Assembly (NCBI GenBank): GCA_003249105.1 | Contig: QBLT01000003.1 | Location: 1 to 64,000 of the forward strand | Length of the DNA stretch: 64,000 bases | DNA from: Leptolyngbya sp. | GTDB taxonomy: Bacteria; Cyanobacteriota; Cyanobacteriia; Phormidesmidales; Phormidesmidaceae | Reading direction: 5' to 3' | Shown here: positions 34,591 to 44,044 of the stretch, piece by piece | Layout of the letters: every line of letters starts with the position of its first letter | Position numbering within the stretch: position 1 is the stretch's first letter | Position numbers and translations under genes: made by a program | Notes under the pieces: generated by a model | The model's input: only the letters and a program-made list of their open reading frames with translations | Database searches by the model: none | Told to the model about the DNA's origin: nothing

Positions 34591-35008
34591 GCTTTGACAG
34601 TCACTGCGATTAACTCATCTTTAAAACTAAGTATGCCCCTAGGGCTAAGTATGCCCTCAAAGGCCCGGTGCAATCACACTGTGAATAACGCAGCACCGCG
34701 AACTTCAAGCCCCACCCCTCCAACCGTGATTAAAGGACTAGCACCTATTGCTGATGATACTTCAACAAACTGATATCAGCGTGCGTTGGCCTGGGGCCGG
34801 TCCTAGGAGCATCGCCCGTTACGAGCCACCGCTGCAGCTCAGGATGCGGTAAACCTCAGTCATTGCCCCCAACAGCAAGTGGTCGCCCTAGCGCTAGGGC
34901 GACCACTTGCCGCAGTCAAGTCTCCGCGCTGTGGTGCGGTAAATACCTGACTCTTACTGCAACCTTTCACATCTCAGAACGGGGCGCAAAAGGCTATCGC
35001 TTGGTCAA
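34591..35008. other. 418-bp intergenic region
   Basis: This region holds the promoter of the response regulator and the 3' region of the fasciclin gene, both on the minus strand. A short direct repeat (CTAAGTATGCCC, twice at about 34628-34652) and the perfect 36-bp palindrome at 34875-34910 are its only notable structures. Confidence 0.5.
34875..34910. repeat. perfect 36-bp palindrome
   Basis: GCAAGTGGTCGCCCTAGC (34875-34892) is followed at once by its exact reverse complement (34893-34910), with no loop. It lies about 100 bases beyond the fasciclin gene stop. There is no T run on either side, so it is an atypical terminator. As a protein-binding site or cruciform it would be unusually long. 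Confidence 0.8.
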
Positions 35009-35704
35009 CTACATCGGCAGCAGCACCGTGTCAATCACGTGGATGATGCCATTGCTGGCCTCAATGTCAGCCGTTACCACATTTGCTTCGTTGATGGTGA
35101 CAGACTCTTCCCCCACGGTCACAGTCACGGGAGCGCCGGTCAAAGTATCTACCTCGCCGGAGGTCAAATCCGTGGAGCGGACTTCGCCGTCTACCACGTG
35201 ATAGGTCAGCAGCTGCGCTAGCTGATCACGGTTTTCGGGCAGCAGCAGCTCGTCTAAGGTTCCCTCAGGCAGGGCTTCAAAGGCTGCATCGGTGGGGGCA
35301 AACACGGTAATAGACAGGTCGCTGTTGCTTAGGGCCTCAGTCAGGCCAGCGGCCTCAATTGCAGCGGTCAGAATCTCAAAGTCTTCGTCACCAGCGGCGA
35401 TCTCGGCAATAGATTGCTCGGTGCTAGCGGTAGGCTGCTCAGCATCGGTGGGTTCTTCCATGGCGCTGGGCTGCTCTGCGTCAGTGGGCTCTTCCATAGC
35501 GGCAGGCTGCTCAGCGTCAGCGGCTTCTTCCATAGCGCCCGGCTGCGCAGCATCGGTGGGGTCCTCCATCTCCATAGCGGCAGGCTGCTCGGCCTGGGGC
35601 TTGTGGGTATCAGAGAACGCCTGCTGAGGAAACGCAGTGATAGCAGCAGGTGCGGCACCGAAAAGTACTAGACCTAAGGCAATGCGAAGAGTGTTCGGAG
35701 TCAT
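35009..35704 (-). CDS. secreted fasciclin-domain protein with acidic linker repeats
   Basis: The product has 231 residues. A signal peptide (MTPNTLRIALGLVLFGAAPA) leads into a low-complexity linker (about 33-95) built of EEPTDAEQPxAM-type units repeated four to five times. A single FAS1 domain follows (about 98-231), with VFAPTDAAFEALPEGTLDELL, YHVVDGEVRS and the C-terminal ASNGIIHVIDTVLLPM. FAS1 proteins mediate adhesion outside the cell. The linker is encoded by near-identical DNA units and may vary in length between strains. Confidence 0.93.
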   Translation of the reverse strand: MTPNTLRIALGLVLFGAAPAAITAFPQQAFSDTHKPQAEQPAAMEMEDPTDAAQPGAMEEAADAEQPAAMEEPTDAEQPSAMEEPTDAEQPTASTEQSIAEIAAGDEDFEILTAAIEAAGLTEALSNSDLSITVFAPTDAAFEALPEGTLDELLLPENRDQLAQLLTYHVVDGEVRSTDLTSGEVDTLTGAPVTVTVGEESVTINEANVVTADIEASNGIIHVIDTVLLPM

Positions 35705-36259
35705 GGAGAGTTACGTCCTAACAAGTGTTACAAATGTCTGGCTGATGGCGTTACATACCTTAACCAGACCTGAAGAGTTGTATCACGGTCTCAGGAAGCA
35801 ACTATCCCTCCTCCGATAGAGTTATTTCGTTCCCCAAAAAAGCAAAAAAAAGGCAATTACCCTTGTGCTAACTAATAGCGCCTATTTGGGTCGGCCAAGA
35901 AAACGGTATTGGGATTGCCAATTTATACATTAAAATGCAGGATATACGCAACACTGGGTCTGCCAAGCCAGCTCAATACCTGCTCGCTTTTTCTTGATGA
36001 CAAAATTCTTGGGTGACAACGGCAACTCAACAGAGTGCGAGGACGGGGCGATCGCGATCGGTCAATTTCTCTCAAAGAACTATGTCGGTAGGCGGGGCGA
36101 TCGGGCGATGTAGTGAACTTGAGCTGCGGCAATTGCTAGGGAAGTAGCCAAAGACACATTGAGATGTTGACCTATTTCAAGTCGACAACATCACCGAGCA
36201 GAAATCGTTGGTTTCTGCTTATTCCAACAGAGGTTAGCTCTGTTGAGCTTCAAGGAAGT
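35705..36259. other. 555-bp gap between fasciclin gene and ccmP
   Basis: The right end (36163-36245) holds three consecutive stem-loops next to the ccmP stop. The left end should carry the fasciclin promoter. The middle is AT-rich near 35820-35940 and has a HIP1-type cluster near 36048-36060. The short frame at 35923-36132 does not look coding. Confidence 0.5.
36163..36245 (-). other. three consecutive stem-loops 3' of ccmP
   Basis: GATGTTG (36163-36169) pairs with CAACATC (36186-36192). AGCAGAAA (36197-36204) pairs with TTTCTGCT (36212-36219). CAACAGAG (36225-36232) pairs with CTCTGTTG (36238-36245). All stems are perfect. They follow the ccmP stop by 15 bases on its own strand. T runs are absent, so they could be 3' stabilisers or a small structured RNA instead of terminators. 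Confidence 0.5.
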
Positions 36260-36916
36260 CTACTCGTGACGCTGGCCACTGCTGTGGGCTCGCCCAGGTA
36301 CTGCCTCCATAGCGGCCATGACGGCTCTTTGGGCCGCTAAAATATCGCGTTCTTCGCCGCCTAGGTAAAGGCGACCAAAGCTGCCTACTGAGCTAATTTG
36401 CAGAATGTTGATCAGCGCTGCTTTTTCGGCCTCGTTGGCGGCTAAAGAGGCATAGGCCGCAGGCTCTACTTCAAACACGTAGAGCGTTTGACCGGCCACA
36501 ATCATGTTGCCACGGCGGGTGCGGTTAATGAGCTGAACGTGGTGGGGGTCAAGGTTGCGAATCACTTGACTAGAGATAATACGGGGTTTAAGCCGCTCTC
36601 GATAGGTGAGCCCTAGGGCATCGAGCATGGCTCCACCAGCGGCATGCACTTCGCCCTGATTGCTAGCGTGGATCTCAAGCAGACCGTAGAGGCGTTCGAC
36701 GATGAGGGTGCCAGGGCGAACCACGGCGGCTTTGAGGCCGATGTCGAGGATGCGATTGATTTCAATGCCGGGGGAAATTTCTATCCACAGGGAGGCATCG
36801 CCAGGCAACGGCAAAAACCCCAGCGAGACGCTACCCATATAGGCCGCATGCTGGGGTTGAAGATTGTCAATATAAACGTAGCTACGAAGATCGACGCCCA
36901 AGGCCCGGTGTTCCAA
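36260..36916 (-). CDS. ccmP: carboxysome shell protein CcmP (tandem BMC domains)
   Basis: This 218-residue protein has two bacterial microcompartment domains in tandem (about 5-110 and 111-210). It forms a trimeric pseudo-hexamer, known in cyanobacteria to stack as a double layer with a gated pore for metabolites of CO2 fixation. [19 protein letters not shown], then [17 protein letters not shown], then [20 protein letters not shown] and [14 protein letters not shown] closely match known CcmP. It lies away from any ccmKLMNO genes, as is usual for this satellite gene. A secreted-protein gene starts upstream on the same strand. Confidence 0.93.
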   Translation of the reverse strand: MEHRALGVDLRSYVYIDNLQPQHAAYMGSVSLGFLPLPGDASLWIEISPGIEINRILDIGLKAAVVRPGTLIVERLYGLLEIHASNQGEVHAAGGAMLDALGLTYRERLKPRIISSQVIRNLDPHHVQLINRTRRGNMIVAGQTLYVFEVEPAAYASLAANEAEKAALINILQISSVGSFGRLYLGGEERDILAAQRAVMAAMEAVPGRAHSSGQRHE

Positions 36917-36995
36917 TTTCTTTCCTTGGGTAGTATACCGGGCTGGGGCGACAAGTCAGACTCTCAACTGGGGCATGAGCTGCACTGGAGGCAAC

Positions 36996-37340
36996 CTAAA
37001 ACTTAGAACCAAAGCCTACGGAGGTTGTGCCCATGGCATCGTAAACCGTAAGGCCTAGAGGCAAATTTAATTCTCCCGATTCATCGACTAAGTCGTTGAG
37101 AATTGGTAAATTTAATGACTCAGCTAGATCGGTAATACCACTGCTTTCTTGGCGACCTACCTGCTGGTTCAGTTCGTTGGCTACCCGGTTGAGGCTGTCT
37201 TGATTACGCTGCTCAACGGCGAGGGCATCGGCCATGGTCTGAGGCGTTGTTTGCAGGTCATGGGGCGCTGCCAGAGCTTGGCCTGGAAGAACGCAAAGGC
37301 CTAGAGCGGCGGCGGCGGCGAGCCAGTATGAATAGTACAT
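36996..37340 (-). CDS. small secreted hypothetical protein
   Basis: The product has about 114 residues from ATG 37340. It begins with a signal peptide (MYYSYWLAAAAALGLCVLPG, cleaved after ALA). The mature part is polar, with a Gln/Asn-rich helical segment (TMADALAVEQRNQDSLNRVA) and a C-terminus ending TTSVGFGSKF. I recognise no family. It lies 79 bases upstream of ccmP on the same strand. Confidence 0.65.
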   Translation of the reverse strand: MYYSYWLAAAAALGLCVLPGQALAAPHDLQTTPQTMADALAVEQRNQDSLNRVANELNQQVGRQESSGITDLAESLNLPILNDLVDESGELNLPLGLTVYDAMGTTSVGFGSKF

Positions 37341-37630
37341 AGGTCTTGTGTGTGAGGGGTTTTGACGGCTGACGGCCAGGAACTCAAACCCTTGCCCTGA
37401 CAAAAAGGCGACGAGCTATTCTAGGTATAGCCCGCCTCATCAGATTGGCAAAGCAAACTTATTCTGGGTTCATGAAGCTGCGATGTTATGAAGCAACTGA
37501 AACAAATTTCTCAGAATAGCGAAGGGGTGGGCATCGGCCTCCGGGGGTAGCTTGCCCAACCTGTGGAAAAAGACACCACTATTTCAGTCGAATGAGATAG
37601 TTCCCAGTACTGGGGCAGGGTCTGTTAAGT

Positions 37631-38665
37631 TCAGAGATTTACTTGCTGGCCCGTTTCAGCGGCGATCGCGATCGCCTCCAGAACCCTGACTAGGTCAGTC
37701 GCCATCTGCCCCGCCGATATCGACGAGGGCGTATCCTTAGCGATGCAGTCCAGAAAGTGAGCGCACATTTGTTGAAGCGGCTCTAGGGGGGCGATCGCCA
37801 CAGCTTGGGTCTCAAGATCAGTGGGTACAAAAGGGGACGCTTGGGTCTGAAAGTGCCCACAGTAGAGGGTAAGGGGTTTAGCTTGAGGGCTCTCGTCGAA
37901 GACTAGGGTGCCGCGATCGCCCACCAGCGCCAGCCGCCGCTGCCGGTCGGGGTTAGCCCAGCTCACATGCACCATCACCTCTAGCAGGGTGGTGCTAACC
38001 GGGTTGGGATACATCAGCCGGAGCCAGCCCGCATCTCGCAGTTTGACCTCCGCCTCGGTTTGTAGCCACATTGGCCCCCAAGCGGCGACCGCCAAGGGAT
38101 TCTGCCCCAGCCAGTAATTCAAAATGGAAATGTCATGGATCGCAAGATCCCAAAACACATCGGCATCAGGGCGCACTGGGCCAAGATTAGTGCGGGCGGC
38201 ATACCCGTAGCGGAGTGTGCCAAGCTGCAGACATAGTTCGCGCCCCCGCTGCACCGCTGGGTGAAACAGGTAAGTGTGATCGACTATCAGCTGTCGTCGC
38301 TGGGTCTCTGCCAACTGGCAAAGGGCAGCACTGCGGTTGCTGTCTAAGGTGAGGGGCTTTTCGCTGAGCACGTGCAGGCCGGCTTTCAGGGCCGACTGAA
38401 TCATGGAGTAGTGGGTGCTGGCCGGGGTAGCAATTACCACGGCCTCTAATCTTGGGTGGGACATGGCCTCAAGCCAGTCGTCATAGCTGGCGACGCTGTC
38501 ACCTAGGGCAAAGCGATCGCGCAATTCCTCTAACCGCTGCCGGTCAGGATCGACTATCGCCACCACTCGCGCGGCGGGCAAAGTCAAAAAGTTGCGCAAC
38601 AGATGGCTACCCCAGCGGCCCAGACCAAAGATAGCGAGGTTAATAGGCTGGGGGGGAGGACTCAT
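37631..38665 (-). CDS. Gfo/Idh/MocA family oxidoreductase
   Basis: This 344-residue NAD(P)-dependent dehydrogenase has the Rossmann motif IFGLGRWGSHLLRNF near residue 10, the strand VVIATPASTHY, and SEKPLTL with the catalytic Lys of the EKP motif. The C-terminal half is the mixed alpha/beta substrate domain. Sugar-type substrates are usual, but the specific one is unknown. The ATG at 38665 lies inside the end of rnc (26-base overlap), so translation is probably coupled. The longer frame to 38803 would run deep into rnc. Confidence 0.88.
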   Translation of the reverse strand: MSPPPQPINLAIFGLGRWGSHLLRNFLTLPAARVVAIVDPDRQRLEELRDRFALGDSVASYDDWLEAMSHPRLEAVVIATPASTHYSMIQSALKAGLHVLSEKPLTLDSNRSAALCQLAETQRRQLIVDHTYLFHPAVQRGRELCLQLGTLRYGYAARTNLGPVRPDADVFWDLAIHDISILNYWLGQNPLAVAAWGPMWLQTEAEVKLRDAGWLRLMYPNPVSTTLLEVMVHVSWANPDRQRRLALVGDRGTLVFDESPQAKPLTLYCGHFQTQASPFVPTDLETQAVAIAPLEPLQQMCAHFLDCIAKDTPSSISAGQMATDLVRVLEAIAIAAETGQQVNL

Positions 38666-39377
38666 GGGTGAGGGTTTGACGCAGGCGATCGTAGGCGGCA
38701 GCGGCGGCGGCTTGCTCAGCCTGTTTTTTGGTGGGGCCGTGGCCGCTTCCCCAACAGGTTTCCCGAAACCATACGGTGGATGCATAGCGCTGGGGGTCGC
38801 CATCTACAGGCTGCTGTTCCACAGTGCGGTACAGGGGGAGGGTTTTGCTGTGGGCTTGGGTGAGTTCTTGCAGGGCCACCTTATAGTTTTGCCGGGCTGG
38901 ATCTTGGCGTACGACCGCCGCCAGTCTTAGCAGCGCATGGTCTAACCAGGTGCGCACCAACCTGAGAGTATGGATTTCTAAGTAGAGCACGGCCACCACT
39001 GCCTCTAAGGCATCGGCTAGGTGGGTTGGGCCGACCTTCATGCCAGGGGCAACAGTAAGGTAGGGGGCTAGATCTAGCTCCTGGGCCAGCTGGGCTAGGG
39101 TGCGATCGCTAATCAGCACCGATCGCACCGCCGACAGTTCCCCCACCGAAGCGCTGGGAAAATTTTCTTGCAGACATTCTGTTGCCGCCAGGCGCAGCAC
39201 CGCATCGCCCAGCAGCTCAAGCTGTTCGTAGTTGTAGGTCGCGTCTACCGACTTGTGGGTCAACGCTTGGTCAAGGCGCACCCAGTTAGTAGCACCAGCG
39301 GTGGGTAGGTCAGACTTTTGCACCCACTGCTCCAGCTGGCGCTGCCGAGATGGGGGGAGATCGGTCACAGTCAACAA
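38640..39377 (-). CDS. rnc: ribonuclease III
   Basis: This 245-residue dsRNA endonuclease processes rRNA and mRNA. The signature EQLELLGDAVL carries E54 and D58, and ADALEAVVAV carries D122 and E125, so all four catalytic acids are present. The last about 75 residues form a double-stranded RNA-binding domain (VALQELTQAHSKTLPLYRTV, then GSGHGPTKKQAEQAAAAAA). It starts about 22 bases downstream of the rnpB 3' end on the same strand and overlaps the oxidoreductase gene. Confidence 0.95.
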   Translation of the reverse strand: MLTVTDLPPSRQRQLEQWVQKSDLPTAGATNWVRLDQALTHKSVDATYNYEQLELLGDAVLRLAATECLQENFPSASVGELSAVRSVLISDRTLAQLAQELDLAPYLTVAPGMKVGPTHLADALEAVVAVLYLEIHTLRLVRTWLDHALLRLAAVVRQDPARQNYKVALQELTQAHSKTLPLYRTVEQQPVDGDPQRYASTVWFRETCWGSGHGPTKKQAEQAAAAAAYDRLRQTLTHESSPPAY

Positions 39378-39398
39378 ATCATCAGTAGGGAGATGGAG

Positions 39399-39778
39399 GG
39401 AAGGAGGTAGACATAAGCCGGGTTCTGTTCCCCTGTTGCCAGGGGGGCGGTTATCTATCTGGGACGCTTGTTGCCAAGCGCCTCTTGCGGTACGTAACAG
39501 CGGGGCTGGAAAAAGACCAACCTTGCCCCTCGACCTTGCACCCGACCGGGGTTTACCGAGCCAGCACCTCTCGATGCTGCTGGTGCGCTCTTACCGCACC
39601 CTTGCACCCTTACCTGTGCCCCGAAAATTTCGAAGCCATCGGCGGTATGTTTCTGTGGCACTCTCCTCACGGTCGCCCGCACTGGGCGTTACCCAGCAGG
39701 TCTGGTCTTTCGGGAGCCCGGACTTTCCTCAGATTGGCGATCGCCAATCCGCAACCACCTGCGCTACCTCCCTCTTGT
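39399..39778 (-). ncRNA. rnpB: RNase P RNA
   Basis: On the minus strand the sequence begins GAGGTAGCGCAGGTGG, contains the P4 block GAGGAAAGTCCGGGCTCC early on, and ends with ACAGAACCCGGCTTA and TCTACCTCC, which pairs with the 5' end (P1). Internal conserved ACAGAAACATACCGCC and AAGGGTGCAAGGGTG stretches are also visible. It is the bacterial type A form, about 380 nt, and its ends are estimated to within about 10 bases. Open frames across it on both strands are not genes. Confidence 0.95.
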
Positions 39779-39945
39779 TAATAGTTTAAGCCCCAAGGTA
39801 GAAACGCTGCGCTAAAATAGCTGAGGCAAAGTAGGGATGCTCCTGCTGGTGTGAGCAGGGTTTGGGAAGAATGGCAGATGGGTGAGTAAGGGATGGGGCG
39901 ATCGCGCTGTCCTGACGCTATCGCTATCAGCCTACGACCCAACCA

Positions 39946-39985
39946 ATAAAAAACGCCCTGGCTAACCCAAGTTAGCCAGGGCGTT
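39946..39985 (-). terminator. terminator of the rpo operon
   Basis: Read on the minus strand, AAACGCCCTGGCTAAC pairs perfectly with GTTAGCCAGGGCGTTT around a 4-base loop, and TTTTATTGG follows. It lies just past the rpoC2 stop. Confidence 0.93.
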
Positions 39986-39999
39986 TAAGATCAATCGTC

Positions 40000-42900
40000 C
40001 TAGAGGGCTTCGGTTTGGTCGTCGATCAAGAGATCATCGTCGATACCCTCGATACCAATCCCATTCCCCAATCCGGGGAAGTCACCGTTGCCGCGCGGAG
40101 TGCCATCATCCAGCGACATGCCGCCGATCATCTCATCGTCATTGAGCATGCTGAGGTTGCCCTCTAAGTCATAACTGCGAGCGGTGAAATCATCTAGCAC
40201 CACGTCCTGGAGCACCATGTCGTCGTCCAAAATGGCCGACTCATAGGCCGGGTCAAGTTCTGGCGCTGGCGACTCCTCATAGGCGTTGTAGCCCGTCCCG
40301 GCCGGAATCAAACGACCGATGATGACGTTCTCCTTCAGGCCGCGCAGCCAGTCCGACTTGCCTTCGATCGCCGCTTCCGTCAGCACTCGGGTGGTTTCCT
40401 GGAAGCTAGCCGCAGAGATGAAGCTATCGGTGTTCAGCGAAGCTTTCGTAATCCCCAGCAGCACCGGCGTATATTCCGCCGGTGCACCGCCCGTGATCGC
40501 CATAGCCTCGTTGACCTGCTCCACCTGGTAGATTTCTACCAGCTCACCGGGCAGCATGGTGGTATCACCGCCATCGTCAATGCGGCACTTCGACGACATC
40601 TGCCGCACAATCACCTCAGTGTGCTTGTCAGAAATGTCAATGCCCTGGGACTGATACACCGACTGCACCTCGTTCACCAGGAACGACTGCACCTCCTGTA
40701 AGGCCCCCAGCGCCGCATCATGGATGCCCATGCCCAGGCTGAGGTTGTACTTAAAGAACACCTCCAGAATCTGGTGGGGGTTGGCAGGGCCGTCGGTGAG
40801 GTGCTCAGCGGTGCTCACCCGCTGGCCGTCCGAGACAATCACATTCTGTCCAGGACTAATCGGATATTCCGTCACCACGCCATCATCTTCGATGATTTTG
40901 ACCTCGACAGTCTCGTCATCGCTATAGACTACCTGGGCATTGCCGGGGCGCTCAGACAGCACACAGGCCTCCTTGGGTTTGCGGGCCTCCAGCAGTTCCT
41001 CAATCCGGGGTAGACCCTGGATGATGTCGCCAGTTTTAGCCCGCTCAAACACCAGTAGCACCAGGTTGTCACCCCGCTGTACCAGGTCACCATCTTCAAT
41101 GTGCAGTACGGCACCGGTAGACACGCGGTAGGGACGAGCCAGCCGCAGAGAGATTTGGTCGCCGTCTATGGCGGTTACCTGGCCAGACTCTATGTGGGTC
41201 AGGCCCGGAGCCATTTCAGTATCGGCAACCACCAGATCGCCCACCTTCACCGTTGGCTCTTTGCCCTGCAGGTCGACCTTCATGCGGTCAGACTCGCGCA
41301 CAACCAGCACACGGCGAACAGCCTCTTGCCCTTCGCGAATACCGCGCACCTCACCTGCTTCTTTACAGCGAATCTCGGTGCGAGCGACGACCGCGCCCGG
41401 CTCAATCTGTTGGCCATCTTCTACTAGCAGACGGGTGACGGTGCTGCCCTGGGTTTGGTCAGCCACCACGTCACGGCGAATTACCTGAGTTTCGAGCACC
41501 ACCATTTGCAGTCGCATCAGGTCGGCATCGCTGTCGTCGGGGACCAGCTCAATGTCGGCCACGACGTGAGGTGATTCGTCTTCGATGTCGAGTACCAGCT
41601 GAGTGCGCAGCAGCTCAACTCCAACCACCGACTTCACCCGTTCCCCATCCTTAAAGGGAATCCGCTGGATGGCGCGCAGTTTGATCGAACCGGCGGCATC
41701 GGCGGCACTGTCTTGGCTGGGTACAGCGGGCTCGTTGGGCACCACGTATTCTTCCACCGGGCGAAGCAGCAGGGCGGGGCCATCGGGGGTTTCAACATAC
41801 TCGACGTAGCGCAGGGCGTCGGCCACCAGGCCCGGCATCACCTCTTCGCCAGCGTTGACCAGCGTGCCGTCGCGATCCATCACGTCCTCAGGGGCATCCA
41901 CCATGTGAATGTCGCCGGGCTTGACCAAGATCTCGCGCAGAATGTCGTTCTTTTGGGTGACTTCGACCACGCCGCTGTTTTGGCAGAAGATGTCTTTAAC
42001 AACCTCAGTGCCCGCTTCCAGGTACTGGCCGTCTTCCACCATCAGCAGAGAAATGTCTTTGTTGACCTCGTGGGCCTCCTCAGGAATCCACAGCAGGGTA
42101 CCACCCTGAACGACTTCATAGCCCTGCTTCCCCTTACCTTTTTTGGCTACATCGACCCCCGCAAACTTGACGATACCGCCAGTTTGGGTGTGGAAGCGAT
42201 CGTCTTCGAGTTCAGCAATCACCTGGCCGCTGGTGACCTTGGCCCCCGGTGTGGCAATCAGAGAAAACCGCTGACCATGAGCAGTCTCAATGAAGTAGTG
42301 CTCCCGACCCTGACCCTGTTCCTTGCGTACATGGGCTTGGTCAAGCATGACGGAGGCAGTGATGATTTCAACCTCGCGAGTGCCTTTTTCGTCGTCGGCT
42401 TCGGGCAAACGGACCAAACCACCCCGTTCAGTGGTGAGTTTGGTCTCGGCTAGGGTGTCATCGGCGTTGACGTAGTCGCCGTTGCGCACCACAGGCTCCG
42501 CACTGGGAGGTAGGTTGTAAACATCACCGGCTAGCACCCACAATAGACCGCCCCGCTGGGCTAGGCGGGTGGTGTTGCCCTGACGGTCGGTTTTTTCTTC
42601 CTGCACTAGACCGGCGAATTTCACCTCCCCAGCCAAGTCGGAGGTCACGTCCTTGGTAGCCTTCTCGGTCACTTTGCGGGTGCGCCCTGCGGAGGGTAGC
42701 TCAGCCAAGAGCTGATCCTTTTGGACGGTTTCACCGTCATCGACAAACAGAATCGTGCCCTGGGGTAGCGATTCAGATTTGTTCTTGCCGCTGCCCTCAA
42801 TCACCACATCAGCGTTCGACTCGATCATCAACGCATCCTCGCCGTAGCGGGTGCGGAAGGCACGGGTCTTCAGATTTTTAGGCAGCTTGACGGTGCCGTC

Positions 42901-43989
42901 TTTGCTAGCCCGGATGCGGGGGGCCACTTCGCCGGTAAAGGTACCGCCGGTGTGGAAGGTGCGCATGGTCATCTGGGTGCCGGGCTCGCCGATGGACTGG
43001 GCGGCAATGATGCCCACGGCTTCGCCCAGGTCAACCATTTCAGAGTGAGCCAGGCTCCAGCCGTAGCAGAGGCGGCAGACGGAGCGGGTGGCTTCGCAGG
43101 TGAGGGGCGATCGCACCACTACGCCTTCAACTCCAGCCTCAGCCAGCATTTCCGCCGTCTCTGGAGATACGGGATGGTCTTTCTCCAGCAGCACCTCGCC
43201 AGTTTTAGGATGCACCACATCTTCGGCCACCACCCGGCCCAGCAGACGATTCTCCAAAGGAATCAGGATCCGCTCACCGTCGGTCATACTGCGCAGGGGA
43301 ATACCGCGGGTCGTACCGCAGTCATGTTCCCGGATGATCACATCCTGGGAAACGTCTACGAGACGACGGGTGAGATAGCCTGAGTCGGCGGTTCGAAGCG
43401 CCGTATCGACCAGACCCTTCCGGGCTCCGTAGGAGGAGATCACGTACTCCGTAACGGTCAACCCCTCGCGGAAGTTGGTCTTAATCGGTAGGTCGATGAT
43501 TTCCCCCTGAGGGTTGGCCATCAGACCCCGCATACCCACCAGTTGGCGCACCTGGGAGATGTTTCCTCGGGCTCCCGAGAAGGCCATCATGTACACCGAG
43601 TTGAGAGGGTTGTTTTCCTTAAAGTTCTTCACCACCTGGTCCTTCAGCTCTTCGCTGGTGTCGTTCCAGGTGTCAATTACCTTAGTGAGCCGCTCTACTT
43701 CAGTGATTTCGCCGCGCGTGTACCGCTCTTCGGTAATGCGAATGTCTTCTTCGGCAGCGGCCAGCATGCCCTTTTTCTCCTGGGGTACCTGGAGATCTTC
43801 CACGCTAATGGAGACCCCAGCCCGGGTGGCGTACTTAAAGCCCAAGTCTTTGATGCGATCGGCCATCTGCGACGTGCGGGCGGTGCCGTAGTGGGTAAAC
43901 GACCAGGAGATCAGCTTTTTGAGCTGCTTCTTATCGATAATCCGGTTCCGAAAGGTCAGAGAGGTTTGAGGTGCCCCTTGCTCAGCCAT
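40000..43989 (-). CDS. rpoC2: RNA polymerase beta' subunit, C-terminal part
   Basis: This 1329-residue protein is the second half of the cyanobacterial split beta'. The N-terminal part holds the trigger-loop and bridge-helix region ([25 protein letters not shown]). The zinc cysteines follow in [13 protein letters not shown], and [21 protein letters not shown] comes next. The middle (about 380-950) is the large cyanobacterial insertion made of repeated sandwich-barrel hybrid motifs rich in Gly, Val and acidic residues. The C-terminal part has [22 protein letters not shown] and [19 protein letters not shown]. The last 80 residues are acidic. It is the last gene of the rpoB-rpoC1-rpoC2 operon, 55 bases after rpoC1. 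Confidence 0.97.
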   Translation of the reverse strand: MAEQGAPQTSLTFRNRIIDKKQLKKLISWSFTHYGTARTSQMADRIKDLGFKYATRAGVSISVEDLQVPQEKKGMLAAAEEDIRITEERYTRGEITEVERLTKVIDTWNDTSEELKDQVVKNFKENNPLNSVYMMAFSGARGNISQVRQLVGMRGLMANPQGEIIDLPIKTNFREGLTVTEYVISSYGARKGLVDTALRTADSGYLTRRLVDVSQDVIIREHDCGTTRGIPLRSMTDGERILIPLENRLLGRVVAEDVVHPKTGEVLLEKDHPVSPETAEMLAEAGVEGVVVRSPLTCEATRSVCRLCYGWSLAHSEMVDLGEAVGIIAAQSIGEPGTQMTMRTFHTGGTFTGEVAPRIRASKDGTVKLPKNLKTRAFRTRYGEDALMIESNADVVIEGSGKNKSESLPQGTILFVDDGETVQKDQLLAELPSAGRTRKVTEKATKDVTSDLAGEVKFAGLVQEEKTDRQGNTTRLAQRGGLLWVLAGDVYNLPPSAEPVVRNGDYVNADDTLAETKLTTERGGLVRLPEADDEKGTREVEIITASVMLDQAHVRKEQGQGREHYFIETAHGQRFSLIATPGAKVTSGQVIAELEDDRFHTQTGGIVKFAGVDVAKKGKGKQGYEVVQGGTLLWIPEEAHEVNKDISLLMVEDGQYLEAGTEVVKDIFCQNSGVVEVTQKNDILREILVKPGDIHMVDAPEDVMDRDGTLVNAGEEVMPGLVADALRYVEYVETPDGPALLLRPVEEYVVPNEPAVPSQDSAADAAGSIKLRAIQRIPFKDGERVKSVVGVELLRTQLVLDIEDESPHVVADIELVPDDSDADLMRLQMVVLETQVIRRDVVADQTQGSTVTRLLVEDGQQIEPGAVVARTEIRCKEAGEVRGIREGQEAVRRVLVVRESDRMKVDLQGKEPTVKVGDLVVADTEMAPGLTHIESGQVTAIDGDQISLRLARPYRVSTGAVLHIEDGDLVQRGDNLVLLVFERAKTGDIIQGLPRIEELLEARKPKEACVLSERPGNAQVVYSDDETVEVKIIEDDGVVTEYPISPGQNVIVSDGQRVSTAEHLTDGPANPHQILEVFFKYNLSLGMGIHDAALGALQEVQSFLVNEVQSVYQSQGIDISDKHTEVIVRQMSSKCRIDDGGDTTMLPGELVEIYQVEQVNEAMAITGGAPAEYTPVLLGITKASLNTDSFISAASFQETTRVLTEAAIEGKSDWLRGLKENVIIGRLIPAGTGYNAYEESPAPELDPAYESAILDDDMVLQDVVLDDFTARSYDLEGNLSMLNDDEMIGGMSLDDGTPRGNGDFPGLGNGIGIEGIDDDLLIDDQTEAL

Positions 43990-44044
43990 AGGTTTCGCCC
44001 TTGTGTAGTGATGTTCGTGCTGTGTCGGTGGTGTGGTGTGGCCT

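Noticed and set aside
35400-35600. Tandem repeats that could suggest a non-coding minisatellite
   Set aside because: They lie in frame in the fasciclin gene and encode its acidic Pro/Glu linker.
39253-39789. Open frames across rnpB on both strands
   Set aside because: The region is clearly RNase P RNA with conserved P4 and terminal sequences, so the frames are accidental.
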